A DNA stretch of 64,000 nucleotides, from positions 1,240,001 through 1,304,000 of the forward strand of contig CM061109.1 of assembly GCA_030770545.1 (NCBI GenBank), written 5' to 3'. The notes below the pieces were generated by a model. That model worked only from the letters and a program-made list of their open reading frames with translations. It searched no databases and was not told the origin of the DNA. The stretch comes from Macropodus opercularis. Taxonomy: Eukaryota; Chordata; Actinopteri; Anabantiformes; Osphronemidae. Below are positions 1 through 13,349 of this stretch, in pieces; the first letter of the stretch is position 1; the number at the start of each line of letters is the position of its first letter. Position numbers and translations under genes: made by a program.

Positions 1-2768
1 TTCACCGATGATTTCCTTTTACCGGTACATTAGCAGACTGTAGCTCCATAAGTTCCATTATCCTCACGACTTGGATCGACATCGTGGATCACGGAAACAC
101 CTACGCTCCAGCCTTCCGTTTAAAAGCAGTTCTGAGCCCCACGGGAGGTGTTCCCAACTATGCATTGTGTGTTTTTGTCTGTTTACAGTTTAGGTCTCAA
201 ACAGGAACTTGTGGAGAAACGCATTAGCTCGAATGGGCTGACAAAACAGAGTTTTCCCTTTTTGTGCATGGAAAACATTCTCAGTGGAGAAGTGTACATT
301 AGACTAGGCAATGTGGGAAAAATGCATCTAAACTATTTGTGATATTCAGGGTGTGCAGTATACTCTGATGAGTCGCTACTCTGTCTCTTGCAGTTGTCAG
401 AGATCAGATATCTGATATGGCCTGAGTTGCTGTTTGATCCCGTTTGACCTGTGATGAGGTCTGCAGAGGAGGAATGAGTTCATGCATTGTTTTGTAATTC
501 AGCTGCTTTTCTTAGCATATCTGGCCTCTTCCCTCAGTTGTCTTTTGTGTAATCAGGGCTGATGCAGAAACAATCACTGAGTCATGCACAGCATCCACAG
601 TAAGGACAAGAGAGGGAGACAGAAAGAACCAGGCAGAGTAACCTTCAGTATATGCAGGCATGGGTCCGCATCTGCACAACAGAAGAGGGAGTGGCAGGAA
701 AGGAAGGAAAGCTGTTGGGTGGGCAGCAGTGACTAGGGAATCAGATTTCCAGCAGCCAACAGTAAAGACTGAGGAGAAGGGAGGAGAGAGACTGAGACAG
801 ATTTGCTTTAGGACACTCCCATCGTTTAAAGGGCCTGAGCTGAGCTGACATTCTGTGGACTCTCCAGCCTGGGTCTAAACTCTTACTATCTGGAGCCCTC
901 AATGGGAGAGAGAGACTCGTGTCCCTGATGAGGTCTGTACTTTGGTAAGTAGCCTTGTTTCCTACATGAAAATAGTAGTTTTCTTGACTCATTACTCCTT
1001 CATTTCGCTGCAGTTGCATTTAGACGTTGCTAAAGTGATGCTTTGATGTCTCATATTTCTGCCGATGCTTCTAATTTACTCTGTGAAAATCTCCCTCACT
1101 GCTCTGGTGTGGATGGATGTATAACGATGCATTTAGACTGAAAATTAGATGCATGAGGCATAGTGGAGCTTCTGTGTGTGTGTGTGAAGAAGTGTGTGAC
1201 TCATCTTGCCCAAAGAAAACACCAATGCAAAATACTCATGACCCAAAAAATAAAATGACATAATGCAAACAGAGCTGGGATCTAAATTCTAAAAGGGGGG
1301 CAACAGTGTGATCAGAAATGCTGTGAACTGATAAAGTCAAGCTAAAGAGCTAAATATAAAAGTGAATATTAGTTTAGGAGTATCTGCGGAAAATATGCCT
1401 CACTTTCATGGTCCATCTGTTTCCTCAGCAGGAAAGTAATATTAAAGAAGGCAGCAACCTTCACTGTGTCCCTTGAATCCCATTATTCATAGTGCGGTGG
1501 GAACTCTGCTGAAAAGGGGCTGGTACTTTAAAGCTGAGGAACAATACAGATGTAAGGTTAGATCCTATTCTTGTAGGAGACAATGAAGAGAAATGGTAGT
1601 TGTCAGATGAAAACACACACACAAACTTCAGAAAACCAGACAGGGTTTGATCCACATTTATCAGCAGGGCGCAGACGTCCCTGCTGCTTAGCTTCCGTTC
1701 AGAAGCTGTGGTGTGTGAACTGTATTATGCTGTGTTTAGCATGTTTAGTGTGGTGTGCATGCTTGGCATAAAACATAGAAGAGTTATTAGAATTCAACAA
1801 ACAGAAATGTGGTGATTTTCTCAGCAGCCATGAAGACGTCAGAAATCCAGAAATATCATCAGGGAACTGGAGTGTGACACAGTTTTCATCTCAAATTTCA
1901 TAAAAATCTAATTCTGCAGAATTTGCACGTGGTGACTAAAAGATGTCGTTCTTATGCTATTAAGAGCAACATATGAAGATGTTTTTGTTCCTCGATGCTG
2001 GAATCGGTTCTGGTTGTGAATGCAACTTGAATTTCACAGGAACATATTTTTTATTTTGTTAACTGAAATTAGGACATTGATGCATGTAGATGAACACATC
2101 TGTGGGTAATATGATTATCTTTCAGTCACAACACTCCAAAAATGTGGAAATGATTTTCGTAGAATGACTGTAAACCAGTCACACAACGATTTAAAAGCAA
2201 GCCTTGTTTTTAACCAGGCTGCAGGGAGCACTAGCTGCTGGATGTGATCTGCCTTTGTCAGCACACAGGCTGCAGGAGCTGCCAAGTGTCTCGTTCTGTT
2301 TGCAGCTGATGAATGATCTGCTGTGACCAGACCATATACTGACTCTTACATGTAAAAGTGCAGACTGTTGGTGTCCTCTTGATTTTACATGTTGTAGTAG
2401 TAATGTAGCCTTCAGTAATGTCATCACACTGTTTAGATCTTCTCTTCACCATCATGAGCTATGGAAGGTGGTGGATGGACAGATTTCACATCACTCACTA
2501 AACTGGAAACAATCCTTCTGGACAATGTGAAGACAGCTGAAATCACAATTCAGTAAAATACTGGTGCAGTTGTTCAAATAAACTGTTCCATCTCCAAGAA
2601 GAATTTAAATTTCAGGGTGAATATCATCGTTATTAAATTATACTGGATTAAAATAGAGACTTTGCTGAGTGTATTTTGTTTGGATACAGGAAAAAGCCAC
2701 AGGAACCATTCACTGACATCTGCTTCTTGTTAGCAGCAAATATCCACTGGCATGACTCAAGGCTAACA
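1..2768. other. Upstream flank of plcd4, no protein-coding gene recognised
   Basis: No open reading frame here resembles a known protein, and none has convincing splice context. The only structured signal is a possible untranslated first exon of plcd4. A GC-richer stretch around 840-944 ends in a consensus donor (TTG followed by GTAAGT at 945), and such an exon could splice to the first coding exon at 2769. This is inference. The rest is moderately AT-rich sequence with no repeat family I can name. Confidence 0.4.
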
Positions 2769-5700
2769 ATGGAGCCTCAAGTTTCTCGTGAGTAAATGTA
2801 TTGACACACGGCGACTCTGAACGTTTCTGATCGCATTGATGTTGAATTGAGGAACTTGCTGCTGACCCTGGCCAGTCAGCTCTGAAATGTTAAGTCTGAG
2901 GTGTGACATATTCTGTGCAGGTATTGAAGATGACCCAGATATCAAAGTGATGATGGCAGGATCAACCCTGAGGAAAGTCAAGTCTCGCTCGTGGAAGAAG
3001 CAGCGGCATTTCCGCCTCCTGGAGGATGGCATGACGATCTGGTACAAGTCCAGATGGGCAGGAAAGGGCCACTCAACCTGTGAGTACTGAAGCGTCACAG
3101 AAAGGAAAATCTGTGACAGGTCCCTTGAAAATGAGATGTTCCCAGCCGAGGTTCAGCAAGGAGCCATTTGTAACTTTTACTTATAAAAGTGGGTTGAACA
3201 AAAGGCTCTTTAACGAGGAAAAAGAACGAACGTCACTTATTAAACATCACTGAAGCGAAGCACTTTTTAAACAAAATGTTTGATGGATTCACGGTTGGCT
3301 TCTTTGTGTAACCACATTCTGGTCACGTCTCAGTCTCAGTGACTGAAGTGGAGGCGGTTCGTGAAGGCCACCAGTCCGAGGTCCTGCTGAGCATCGCTGA
3401 GGAGTTCCCTGCTGACCTCTGCTTCACCTTGGTCTTTCATGGTCGCCAAGGCAACCTGGACCTTGTGGCCGATTCCCCAGAAGAGGCCCAGGCCTGGATC
3501 CAAGGAGTGCGCAAGCTTATTCTAAAGGTCGAAACGATGGATGAGAAGGAGCGTCTGGACCAATATCCTTTCCCTGTGTTAGAAAAATAGTGGTTAATCT
3601 GATGTTGGCTCGGATCAAACGTTTTCACAGCGCTCCAGTTACTCTGGCGCTAAGCGCAAACCCTGCTTTAAAATGTATGTTTGTGCTGCCTGTCATTACA
3701 GGCTTATTCTGCACAGGAACACTCCTGATGAATATGATATTTTTGATGTTCTGAATGGAAAATAAGAGCTCTTTAAAATAAATGTGGACTTTGCTGTTTT
3801 CCTCAGCATTTTCTCAGATGGGTCTGGGACTGGTTTCAGAAAGCTGACAAAAACAAAGATGGGAAGATGAATTTCAAAGAAGTTCGGAAACTGCTGAAGA
3901 TGATGAACGTCGACATGAATGAAGACTATGCTCTCCATCTGTTCACGGTGAAACGTGTTGTTCTGTCCTTTCCTAAAGCCAGCGTGCTGTGACATCCACA
4001 TATTGCAGTACGTACGTGAACACAAATGTCTTTTCATCTGCAGATGGCTGACAAATCAGACAGCGGCTCTTTGGAAATCGAGCAGTTTGTTCACTTCTAT
4101 AAGATACTGACGCAGAGGGATGAAGTGTGGAAGGTGTTCCAGGATTACTCCGGCGATGGAGAGAAGTTAATGTTGGAGGAGCTGGAGAACTTCCTGAGGA
4201 CAGAGCAACAGGAAGGACAGCGGAGTGCCCAGCATGCCCAGGAGCTCATCGACTGTTACGAACCGTCCGAATCAGGTCAGGCTGGACAGGACTAATGTTG
4301 TATATGTTATTTCACTCAACCATGTTTTGCAGATGTGAGACAGCAGGAGTTGCCTGATTGGACAAACTATTAAAGAACTACTATAGAAACACGTCTGTGT
4401 CTGGTATAATACAAGAAAAATGTTTTGATATCAAATGTTTATTGTAGCTACAACTTTCTATCGTGACTTACGTCTACTTCATGCCTGTACAGTTTAGCGT
4501 GTAGCGCATATAAAAGTGTAGCCTTTCTAGGTTTCTTTCACTTCTGTCGTATCCTGTGTGTAGTGAAGGAGCAAGGCGCCATGTCGTTGGACGGCTTCCA
4601 GATGTACCTGTGCTCCCAGGACGGCTCCATATTTAAACCTGAGCACCGGGATCTACACCAGGACATGAGCCAACCACTCAGCCATTACTTCATCTCATCC
4701 TCACACAACACTTACCTCCTGGAGGACCAGTTGCGAGGACAGAGCAGCCTGGAGGCGTACATACAGTGAGTGTGTGGCACACAGTAGACTGTAGAACAGA
4801 AAAACGGCCTCAGAGTGCTATGCGTGTTTCTGTACAGGGCTCTGAAGAGAGGATGCCGCTGTGTGGAAGTGGACTGCTGGGACGGCAGTGACGGGGAACC
4901 CATTGTGTATCATGGTCACACTTTGACGTCAAAGATTCTGTTCAAAGATGTCATTTCAACAGTCAAGGAGTACGCCTTCAAGGTGGGCACTGCCTCATTA
5001 GGTTAAGTTCATTTAGCTCAAACGTTAACAGTGCATTTGTGAAGATAGCATCCTGCATGCAGCCTGGACAGGGCTCCAGCAGGCCGTTCCTACTGTTCCC
5101 CTGCATAGACTGAAACCTATGGAAAGCCACCAGAGTGTTTCACATCCTACTGCGTTCCAGACTCAATGGAAACTAAATACAACACCGTTCTAATAATATG
5201 AGATATATAAAACAAGCACCTGTTTTACCACGTCTTGTTTGGCAGGCGTCAGACTTCCCCGTCATCCTGTCCCTTGAGAACCACTGCGGTGTAGAGCAGC
5301 AGACAGTCATGGCAGAGCACCTCAAACAAATCCTGGGTGAGACACTTCTGACCACCCTGGTGGGCGGACACATCCCTCAGATGCTTCCTTCTCCAGAGGT
5401 TAGACTTACGTTTAATCGTGAAACATGGATGATATTTACACCTACTAGACATAAATACACTAAACATAATATATAATACAACGCATCAGATTCATGTACA
5501 GTATATAATACATATGATCATCGCCTTTGTGACAGCTTCAGCTAAAACACTGAGAACCTATGAACTTTCTAACTAATGGTTTCTGTGTTGGACTACACTC
5601 AACAGCTCAGCGAGTGAGTATTGTTTTCAAAGTCGAAGTCTGAAAATGCCTGAGCCAAACTCTGTGGAGCAACCAGCAGCTGAGAGAGCTCGCCCTAATG

Positions 5701-8700
5701 GATTGAGCTCCAAAGTCAATATGATCCATTTCCTGGAAAGCATGAATGTCTTTGTAAGATGTAATGCGTCCAGCAGCAATACTCCAGTCCAGACATGAAA
5801 ATATAGACGTATACAACAAGGCTAAAGGACCGAGCTGAAGGGCTGTTCCCAGGTCAAGGTGTAGCTACTGTATCATGTTCTTCTTAAAGTCTTAAAGCCA
5901 ATGGATCGAATCATTGGTCCTGTGACCTCGTGGCTTGTGGACAACCTAGAAACCTTTTATTTAGTAAGCATGTTTCTATGCTATGACAAGTCTTGTAGTT
6001 TTAACATGAATAGCTCATCAGCAGTCTAAAGTCTCAGTTATTCAACACACTGAATATGCTACAGAATCTTTGCCTATACAGTATCTCTGCACAATCTGAG
6101 TCTGAGCCTTTGTTAGCAACTCTCCACATTAAGATATGATTTAAGCATTTTTCTGGAAAACCTTACATGGTTCATGGTTATGTTATAATTAGTTGTGTAT
6201 TCATATCTGGACCTGTATCGACAAACGATAACATTGTTGATATTGAAGCTTCAGTCAACAATCTGTTTTGAGTTAGTACAAAACCCTCTTAGAGACGGAC
6301 TGATCCAGAGATCAGAGGGAAATATTTTAAAAACAGTTCATCTTCCACTGAACATTAAAGCGATAGTAGAACTCTTTCCATCAGAGCACTTAGAACAATC
6401 AATACTAACATGAAGTAATGGCAGATAAATATTTAGTATGATTCCACTGAGGATGCCAATGAAAGAGCGGCGTGCTGGAGGACGGACCATCTTCCTGAGC
6501 AGTCTGCGTTCTGATGCATCTTGTTTGCAGGAATTAAAGGGCAAAATCTTGCTGAAAGCCAAGAAGATCGGTGGTTTAGAAGACTGCTTTGATGAAAGCG
6601 TGACAGATGAAGTTAGTGATGAGGAGGAGGATGGTGATGGTGAAAGCCCTTCTGGAGAACAGCCACCTGCTGAGTGCCTCAATCAGAACGACAAGGTCAG
6701 TGTATTATTTAGCATTAAAAGACGATGCTTCTTCAGTGTTCGTCAAAGCTGACGGGAAGAATCTTTGGAGGTGCACGTTTTGGCTGAGTGGGATTTGCTT
6801 CCAAAATATTTGTAGTGCCCCAAACTGCAGCTGTATGTGTGTTTTATTATTACGTATCATTTTCAACCACTACTTATTCTCCGCCTCTGCAGAAATCGAA
6901 GTCCAAAGTTTCTCACGAGCTGTCAGACTTGGTGGTTTACTGCAAGAGTGTGCACTTCCACGGCTTTGAACATGCTCGTTCACACAGCAAGTGCTATGAG
7001 ATGTCTTCATTCTCTGAGTCCAAAGCCAAGAGGCTGGCTAAGGAAGCAGGTAGACGAAAGTGATGGAACCAAGTTATATCACAGTCCTCTGATAAAATGC
7101 TCATCTGTGGTTGATTTTAATGAATTATACATTTGATAACTGTACCTGGGTTAAACAGATTATTCTGTTTACCATATATAAACACATTATTATTGCGTCC
7201 TTCAATCCTCTCAGGTAAAGAGTTTGTGCAGTACAACACGAGACAGCTGAGCAGGACCTACCCCAGTGGGCTCAGGACAGACTCCTCCAACTACAACCCA
7301 CAGGACATGTGGAATGTAGGCTGTCAGATAGGTGAGACGCTGCCCTCTACTGGTTCAACCAAGCCTTTGCTAAACACTCGCCGATGTGTGGCCTGTTTTT
7401 GCTTTAAAGCACAGTAGCATTTATTGTTTTTAAGCGCTGCCAGCATGAGAAATATTTATTTACAGCTTTTGAGTTAATTTCCTGAAGAACCTGGAGATTA
7501 GATTACATCTGCCAAAACAGTTAAACGCAGTGGTGACATGCAGCAAATATTCCATTCTAGCGCCAACGGTGAAGCCAGTGAAAAGTACACAAAATTAATG
7601 CTCTTACACATGACAGGATGACACATAGTCCCATAGTTAGGCTTGAGTCAATCTCCTACCGTGAATGTCCCCAGTCATGAGTAGCAAGGTTAGAAATGTT
7701 ATAAAGAAGCTCACGTGAACCGATGCAAGGTGACAGGCCAGACAGACGTCTGATTCCTCGAAGTCATGTGCTACAGCAACAAACAGATCACTGTAAATTG
7801 AATCATCTCCCTTTTCCCCACAGTGGCTCTGAACTTCCAGACAGCTGGTCTGGAAATGGATTTGAACGATGGGCTGTTCAGGCAAAATGGCTCCTGTGGC
7901 TACGTCATCAAGCCTGACATCATGAGAGACGGCAACACACAGTTTAGTCCGGAGAAACCGGAGGAGCGACAGGACTACAGGCCCCTCCGGTTGTCCATAC
8001 AGGTTGAAGACTGACATTTGTGGTTGTAGTGGGATCTGACTGTGAAGCGGCAGAATATTAACATTGTAATGTTAGAAACAGTGCAATGTTTTCTGTATGT
8101 AAAGCAGAATGTGTGGTTGTCAGGTCATTAGTGGACAGCAGCTACCGAAGGTGAATCAGAAGGAGGGCTCTATTGTAGACCCTCTGGTCAGAGTGGAGAT
8201 CTACGGGGTGCCACAGGACCAGGCTCGAGAAGAGACCAGTCACATTAACAACAATGGTGAGACAGTGTTCTGAATTGTGACAGCGTTTTAGATCTGACAT
8301 ACAACTTGAAAATTAAAAAATGTCACGTTGGTCATATTCACGCCTCTACTCGTCCTTTCTGCAGGTTTTAACCCAGTTTGGAATGAAACTCTAAATTTTA
8401 TCCTCCACGCCCCTGAACTGGCTCTGGTTCGATTTGTGGTGGAGGATTATGATAAAGCTTCGAGGAATGACTTCATTGGACAGTTCACTCTTCCATTTAC
8501 ATGCATCCAAGCAGGTAAGAGGAATGAATGGTGACAGAACGAGCCGGTCACTACGTAGAAAAACTCCAGAATGACTCAGCACTGATGAACTGAAACTTAA
8601 TGGAACTTGAATCATTTTTCTCTGCCCAGGATATCGTCACATACATCTGTTGTCTAAAGACGGAACAGCGATCCCTCCTTCCTCAATCTTCGTCAACATC

Positions 8701-8721
8701 AGCATCTTAGAGAACACATGA
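2769..8721 (+). CDS. plcd4: Phosphoinositide phospholipase C delta-4
   Basis: PLC-delta hydrolyses PIP2 to diacylglycerol and IP3 in a Ca2+-dependent way at membranes. Coding exons: 2769-2787, 2921-3079, 3334-3562, 3818-3947, 4044-4275, 4564-4765, 4838-4982, 5246-5398, 6531-6695, 6893-7049, 7215-7331, 7824-8002, 8124-8256, 8365-8514, 8630-8721. They total 2262 nt, or 753 aa, close to the family's ~760. Order: PH domain (about 10-125, with KVKSRSWKKQ), EF hands (about 135-250), X box (about 290-425), acidic linker (about 435-475), Y box (about 480-600), C2 (about 625-750). Catalytic His304 (SSSHNTY) and His349 (YHGH) are present, as are Glu334 and Asp336, predicted Ca2+ ligands by alignment to PLCD1. 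KVKSRSWKK, GKEFVQYNT and RHIHLLSKDG match delta-4 better than delta-1 or delta-3. The third coding intron appears to be U12-type (AT-AG). Confidence 0.95.
3563..3817 (+). other. plcd4: Probable U12-type AT-AG intron of plcd4
   Basis: The intron between coding exons 3 and 4 begins ATATCCTTTCC, matching the U12 donor consensus (RTATCCTTT), and ends CTCAG before 3818. A TTTTCCTCAGC element lies about 15 nt before the acceptor, where a U12 branch site (TTTTCCTTRAC) would be. No GT donor in the neighbourhood keeps frame. Using AT at 3563 gives codon CA|A (Gln), the conserved LDQW junction of PLC-delta4, and a full model divisible by three. Confidence 0.75.
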
Positions 8722-9906
8722 AGAAGTCAGGTCTCGATCACACCTGCTTTTAGACACTTCCACAAAATATTCCATGCATGGTTTATAATGCGATATATGC
8801 ACTTTATTTAAATGTGCAATATATCTACAAACATTAGTAAGAATATGTAATAGAAAAGACAAAACTTCTAAATACTATTAAAATGATTAGAGTAGCCACA
8901 GCTTCGCATCGTGTTGTTTAACCTAAGTAAGTTTCTGCTTGACTTTATTTTTACCATTAAATAACTGCGACAAGACCATTTGTGTAAATGTATATACAGT
9001 ATGTCTGTAGATACAAGCTGTGCATCTTCATTTATTAAAAGTAATTCACAATAATATTTTGGACTCATTGTCTATGCTTTTTAGCATTTTACAATATCGT
9101 TGTCATTACTAACTACATTTTTGAGACGGTTATTCCTAATCTGGTTATTGGTCCGTGCAAACAGGGTGGTGCCCCTAGTAAATTTTAATCATTTAATGAT
9201 ACTTATGATAGGTAATTGTCAATGAGAAACATTATTGATGCCCTGTGTGAGGCTGTGCACCATCAGCTGCCCTGCAACCTGGGTCCACCCAACATAGTTG
9301 GTGCCTTGTAATTCATTATTTAAACTTGATCATTAAATTGATGATTTTATAACCAATATTTGTAATGGATAATTGTCAATATCAAGCTAATAACCAATTT
9401 ATATTATCAACATAACTGAGGCCTGGTGCAATACTAATTGTAATAATTTGTACTCCCCACATACTGTACTGAGTTTATAATTGTAGAAGGAGATGGTTCT
9501 ATGGTTTGGCCAACACATTCAAAATGAACGACGGCAGCAACCAATATGACTTGAAAAATAAATACGCATAGAATCATCACCTCTCTGACAGTTTCCACAG
9601 AAGAACAGAGTAACTCTGACCTCGGAAGTAGAACTAAAGGCAGAGTTGCTGCAATGGACTGAGTTAACCTGAACAGTGGTTAGAAAACTTTTGTTCTTTT
9701 CAGTAAACCCTGCTCCATCTGCTTAAAGTCTGAAATAAACAGCAGCTTCTAAATTAAATGCCATCAGGTTTAATGCAATATAAAACTGAAAAACAAAGAT
9801 CCACAGGTGGCGCAGGCGGATGTGGTTGACTCACGTGTCCCGACTACTGAGTGACGTGCTGCATCCTGTTGCTCCTCCTCAACTAAACCAACTCTACGTC
9901 TTGGAA
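8722..9906. other. plcd4 3' UTR and convergent intergenic stretch
   Basis: The AT-rich stretch after the plcd4 stop contains an ATTAAA-type polyadenylation signal near 9033. It lies tail-to-tail with the 3' end of maip1-A on the other strand. No coding exon or repeat family was recognised. Confidence 0.5.
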
Positions 9907-11122
9907 TTAGAAACCCTCTTTGAAAATGGAGGCATGGTCTAGCTTTATTATGGTCCAGTCTGGTGGCACGTCTTCAGTAAACTCGCTCTGAAATCTGAAA
10001 ATGAGCAGTAAAGCAGATTCAAAGCCTTGCAAACTTATTTGTTATGTTTCCAGTGCACAGAGAGATGTACTTACTCATAAGTTGCAGTTAGAAGACTCTT
10101 AGTTTCTCTATTCTTATTGCCGACGTTGATCTGGAAGACACGCATTCCCTCGACGCAATTTTCAGAAATGCCTGCCGTTGTCAAATACCAGAACTGCATC
10201 TGAATAACCACAAACCTCCTCCCTGAAAAGCAAGACTGACTGTGAATGACGACGCCATAAGGAAAGGGCTGAAAAATGAAGCATTTACCATATTGTGCCA
10301 ACATGCTAACCATCATCATCATAATAGATTCCCACATCTTTAGGTGCTGCATACATGATATCACCGGGCTCTGCAGCGAGGGCTTTCCTGAAGTGCAAAG
10401 GCATCTGGTTGTAACTGTCCTCCATCGGCCTGATCAGCTGCAACAGAAGACATAATCACACGTTACAGTTTGAAATCCAACCAACAGTCTGCAGGCCTGC
10501 ACAGAGACTGGTGCCATTTCTCAGGGTTTGGTGCTTTCAGCTGTGGCCAAACAGAAAAAGTCCAGACCCACTGGGGCTCTGCCTGAAGCTGGACACGAAG
10601 GAACCTGAGCACAGCGACGCTTCTCTCTCTACTGGTGCTGAATGTGCGTAGCTGGGCTCCCACTCACTTGATCAGCCACCAGTCCCTCCAACTGACCGAA
10701 CTGTCCGTCTGACAGGAGCCTGGACACGTGGGAGAAAGCCTGCAACAGGACACGACAGCACATGAGCAGCACCGCGGAGCAGCCGAGACGCTGAGACGCT
10801 GCGGCCGCTTCCAAACCTGCTTCGCTCCCTCGGTGAAATCCTTTATGCTGAACTCTTTGTCATAGAACGTTCGGATCAGAAAGCAGCAGAACCGGATCTT
10901 TAACCAGCTGACAGGGTTCGGGATGTCAACAATCACAGCCGTGGTCTTGCTTTCGCGTCCCTGGTCGGAGCTGTAGGTGCGGGCCGCTGCTGCCGCGGGT
11001 GATGGAGGAGGCAGCTTGGCTCTAGTGGACCGGGTCAGAACGACGCTTTCATTCAGAGACGCGCTGGCGAAGCAGAACTTTGGCGGAACCCTGCACCAGC
11101 GTCGTAGCATGAACAGCGCCAT
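9907..11122 (-). CDS. maip1: Matrix AAA peptidase interacting protein 1, copy A (canonical-like)
   Basis: MAIP1 is a mitochondrial matrix protein that binds the m-AAA protease AFG3L2 and promotes maturation of the calcium-uniporter subunit EMRE. Exons on the minus strand in transcript order: 11122-10817, 10739-10668, 10437-10311, 10222-10075, 9994-9907. They total 741 nt, or 246 aa. Residues 1-50 are Arg/Ala/Ser-rich and lack acidic residues except one Glu, as expected of a mitochondrial presequence. The rest is Tim44-like, with YDKEFSIKDF, EGAKQ, GIYYDDDG, GRRFV, a conserved ETKSLLTATYEF and a C-terminal PDWTI. This is the copy closest to mammalian MAIP1. The start is the first ATG of MALFML, shared by all three copies. 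It lies upstream of two divergent paralogues in the same orientation. Confidence 0.92.
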
Positions 11123-12059
11123 CTTGCCTGCATCGCGTCTTCTTCTTGATTTATATTGGCGGCTGTCAAACCTCAGATTGGTGCAAGACCGCCACCACCT
11201 GGCACGGAGCGCGGATCGGGACTTAAACAAACAAACAAACAAACAAACAAACAAACAAGCTAACTAACTCACATCCTTCCCATCAAAGTTACGTGTTCTT
11301 GTGTCCTCCATCCACTGTGGTGCCAACATGGCTCCAGTATTTGCATCACATGTAAATGTCTGTATGTTGTGCGATTTAAAACTAGACTCTCTCTCTCTAC
11401 ATATATAGTGAAATAAACTTGTATTGTTAACAACGGAACCGTTTGATGATGTTTGACAGATGTAGTCCCAGCTCTGCTGCTGTTCGTCCCTCTTCCCCCA
11501 GAAATTTCCTCCTGGTCCGTTTCCTTCCAAAGAGGAACGAAGACTATAATCCCTACCACAATACAGGACTGATACTGTGATGCCACATAATTGTATTAAA
11601 TGTGTGTTATCTATAATAGGCACTGACCTCATGAGCAAACATACAGTAGAATTAAAACTGTTGACTGTTTTAATATGAAAACAGAGATTCTGACCTTGTA
11701 AAAGTAGCATAAATGGCAGAGTTGTTGTTTTGGCGTTTGCCTGAGCAGGTGAACGTTTTTAGCTCAGTGCAGTTTGTTAGTTTTACTCGTCAGTGCTTTT
11801 CAGGAAGGCCCACACTGTCCGACAGAACCGTTACCAAAGACATTCAGTTCATCAGCTTCAGTCTCAAATAAACGACGCCTTCCAGTTCACGTCATCAGCT
11901 TTAATGTGGTGCAAGGTGAAAGTCAAAGGTCCAGGTAGCGCAGACAGGTGTGGTGGACTCACGCGTCCCTGACGGCAGTGAAGTGCTGCCTCCTGTTGCT
12001 CTGTGGTGGACGTGTCCTCCTTTCTCCTCAGGTCAATGAGCTCTACGCTAAATGGACTT
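11123..12059. other. Spacer between maip1-A and maip1-B
   Basis: It holds the promoter-proximal sequence of maip1-A, an (AAAC)n tract at 11225-11258, and from about 11682 the start of a block that recurs almost unchanged at 16272 (the 3' flank of maip1-B and maip1-C). A 148-codon open frame on the minus strand (11264-11710) crosses the duplication edge and resembles nothing I know. Confidence 0.5.
11225..11258. repeat. (AAAC)n microsatellite
   Basis: About eight tandem copies of a four-base AAAC-type unit lie about 100 bp upstream of the maip1-A start codon. The tract is absent from the corresponding positions of copies B and C. Confidence 0.95.
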
Positions 12060-12066
12060 TTACGTC
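11682..12066. repeat. Duplicated 3' flank, unit 1 (pairs with 16272-16641)
   Basis: About 380 bp downstream of maip1-B is nearly identical to the stretch downstream of maip1-C, with only scattered single-base differences. The main difference is a 23-bp segment present here (12024-12046 region) and missing from the other unit. A weaker relative lies at about 9810-9905 beside maip1-A. This marks recent duplication or gene conversion. Confidence 0.9.
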
Positions 12067-13349
12067 TCTGTTGGGACATCGTGGGACCTGAAGGAGTAGT
12101 GCATCTCTGTTATAGTCCAGTGTGGACGTACGTTTCTGTTAAGCTCCATTTGGAACCTGTCAGGAAGATTGAAAAGTGACTAAAGGATATTCTTAAATTC
12201 TTTTTTGTGTTAAACACTGACAAAAACAGATGGACTCACTGATAAATTGCGAGTTGAAGGGACTTAATTCCACTTTTCTCGTTACCAGGGATCTGGTAGT
12301 GCATTTCAGAACTTTGAATTTCAGAGTCGTATCCAGTCCGATAGTAGAAAAGCATCTGAATGTCCACAAACCTCCTCCCTGAAAAACAGGCTGAATAAGG
12401 ACGCTGTGATGAAGCAACAGAAACGATGCTCTTCATGTTCTTCCAACATGCTGACCAAAGGCATCTTTGTAGATTTCCACACCAATTGGTTTTGCACTTA
12501 GAATATGCTCTGCAGCGAGCGTTTGCCTGTCATGCAGAGGCATCGTCTTGTAGTTTCGCTTCATGACTCCAAGTAGCTGCAAAGACAGACAAACAAGGAC
12601 TGAATTCAGGCTGAGACGTACATTTACACAGACATCAAACTACACAGCGTTCCTGGTCTCGGATCCTTGGTGTTTGTTAGCTTTGTCTTTTCTCCAGATG
12701 CGTCTACAGCTTGTGTAGAGTCCACCCCTGTGTGAACAAGGCCTTCGATCAACACTAGACATGGAGGCAAACAGTCTGCAGGCCTGCACAGAGAGACGGG
12801 CTCTGCCTGAAGCTGGACATGAAGGAACCCGAGGACAGCGACGCTTCTCTCTCTGCTGGTGCTGAATGTGCGTAGCTGGGCTCCCACTCACTTCCTCATC
12901 CATAAGTCCGGCCAACGCGTCGAACTGGCCCCTGGACAGGAGCCTGGACACGTGGGAGAAAGCCTGCAACAGGACACGACAGCACATGAGCAGCACCGCG
13001 GAGCAGCCGAGACGCTGAGACGCTGCGGCCGCTTCCAAACCTGCTTCGCTCCCTCGATGAACCTTTTACCGGTGAAGTCCTTGTCAAAGAAGAGTTTGAT
13101 CATTAAGTAGTAAACGCGAGTTCTGACCCAGAACACGGGCCCCGTAGCCGCCTGGATCTTCTCCAGCATGGCTTTGATTTCCGGTCCCTGGTCGGAGCTG
13201 TAGGTGCGGGCCGCTGCTGCCGCAGGTGATGGAGGAGGCAGCTTGGCTCTAGTGGACCGGGTCAGAACGACGCTTCCACGTAGAGACGCGCTGGCGAAGC
13301 TGAAGTGTGGCGGAACCCTGCACCAGCGTCGCAGCATGAACAGCGCCAT
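12060..13349 (-). CDS. maip1-like paralogue, copy B
   Basis: Exons in transcript order: 13349-13041, 12963-12892, 12576-12456, 12378-12240, 12156-12060. They total 738 nt, or 245 aa, with an intact reading frame and the same five-exon structure as copy A. The first ~55 residues are almost identical to copy A. The Tim44-like core is diverged: FWVRTRVYYLMIKLFFDKD replaces the canonical WLKIRFCCFLIRTFYDKE region, and the C-terminal part reads GRRFVDIQMLFYY, then PHWTITEMHYS, before ETstop. The third intron starts G|GTCAGC, a weak donor shared with copy C (copy A has GTTAGC). Exon 3 and exon 4 are shorter than in copy A by 6 and 9 nt, in frame. Mitochondrial import is likely. Whether it still serves AFG3L2/EMRE is unknown. 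Confidence 0.85.

Noticed and set aside
11264..11710. 148-codon minus-strand open frame between maip1-A and maip1-B
   Set aside because: It crosses the edge of the duplicated block and resembles no known protein. It is most likely a chance frame.
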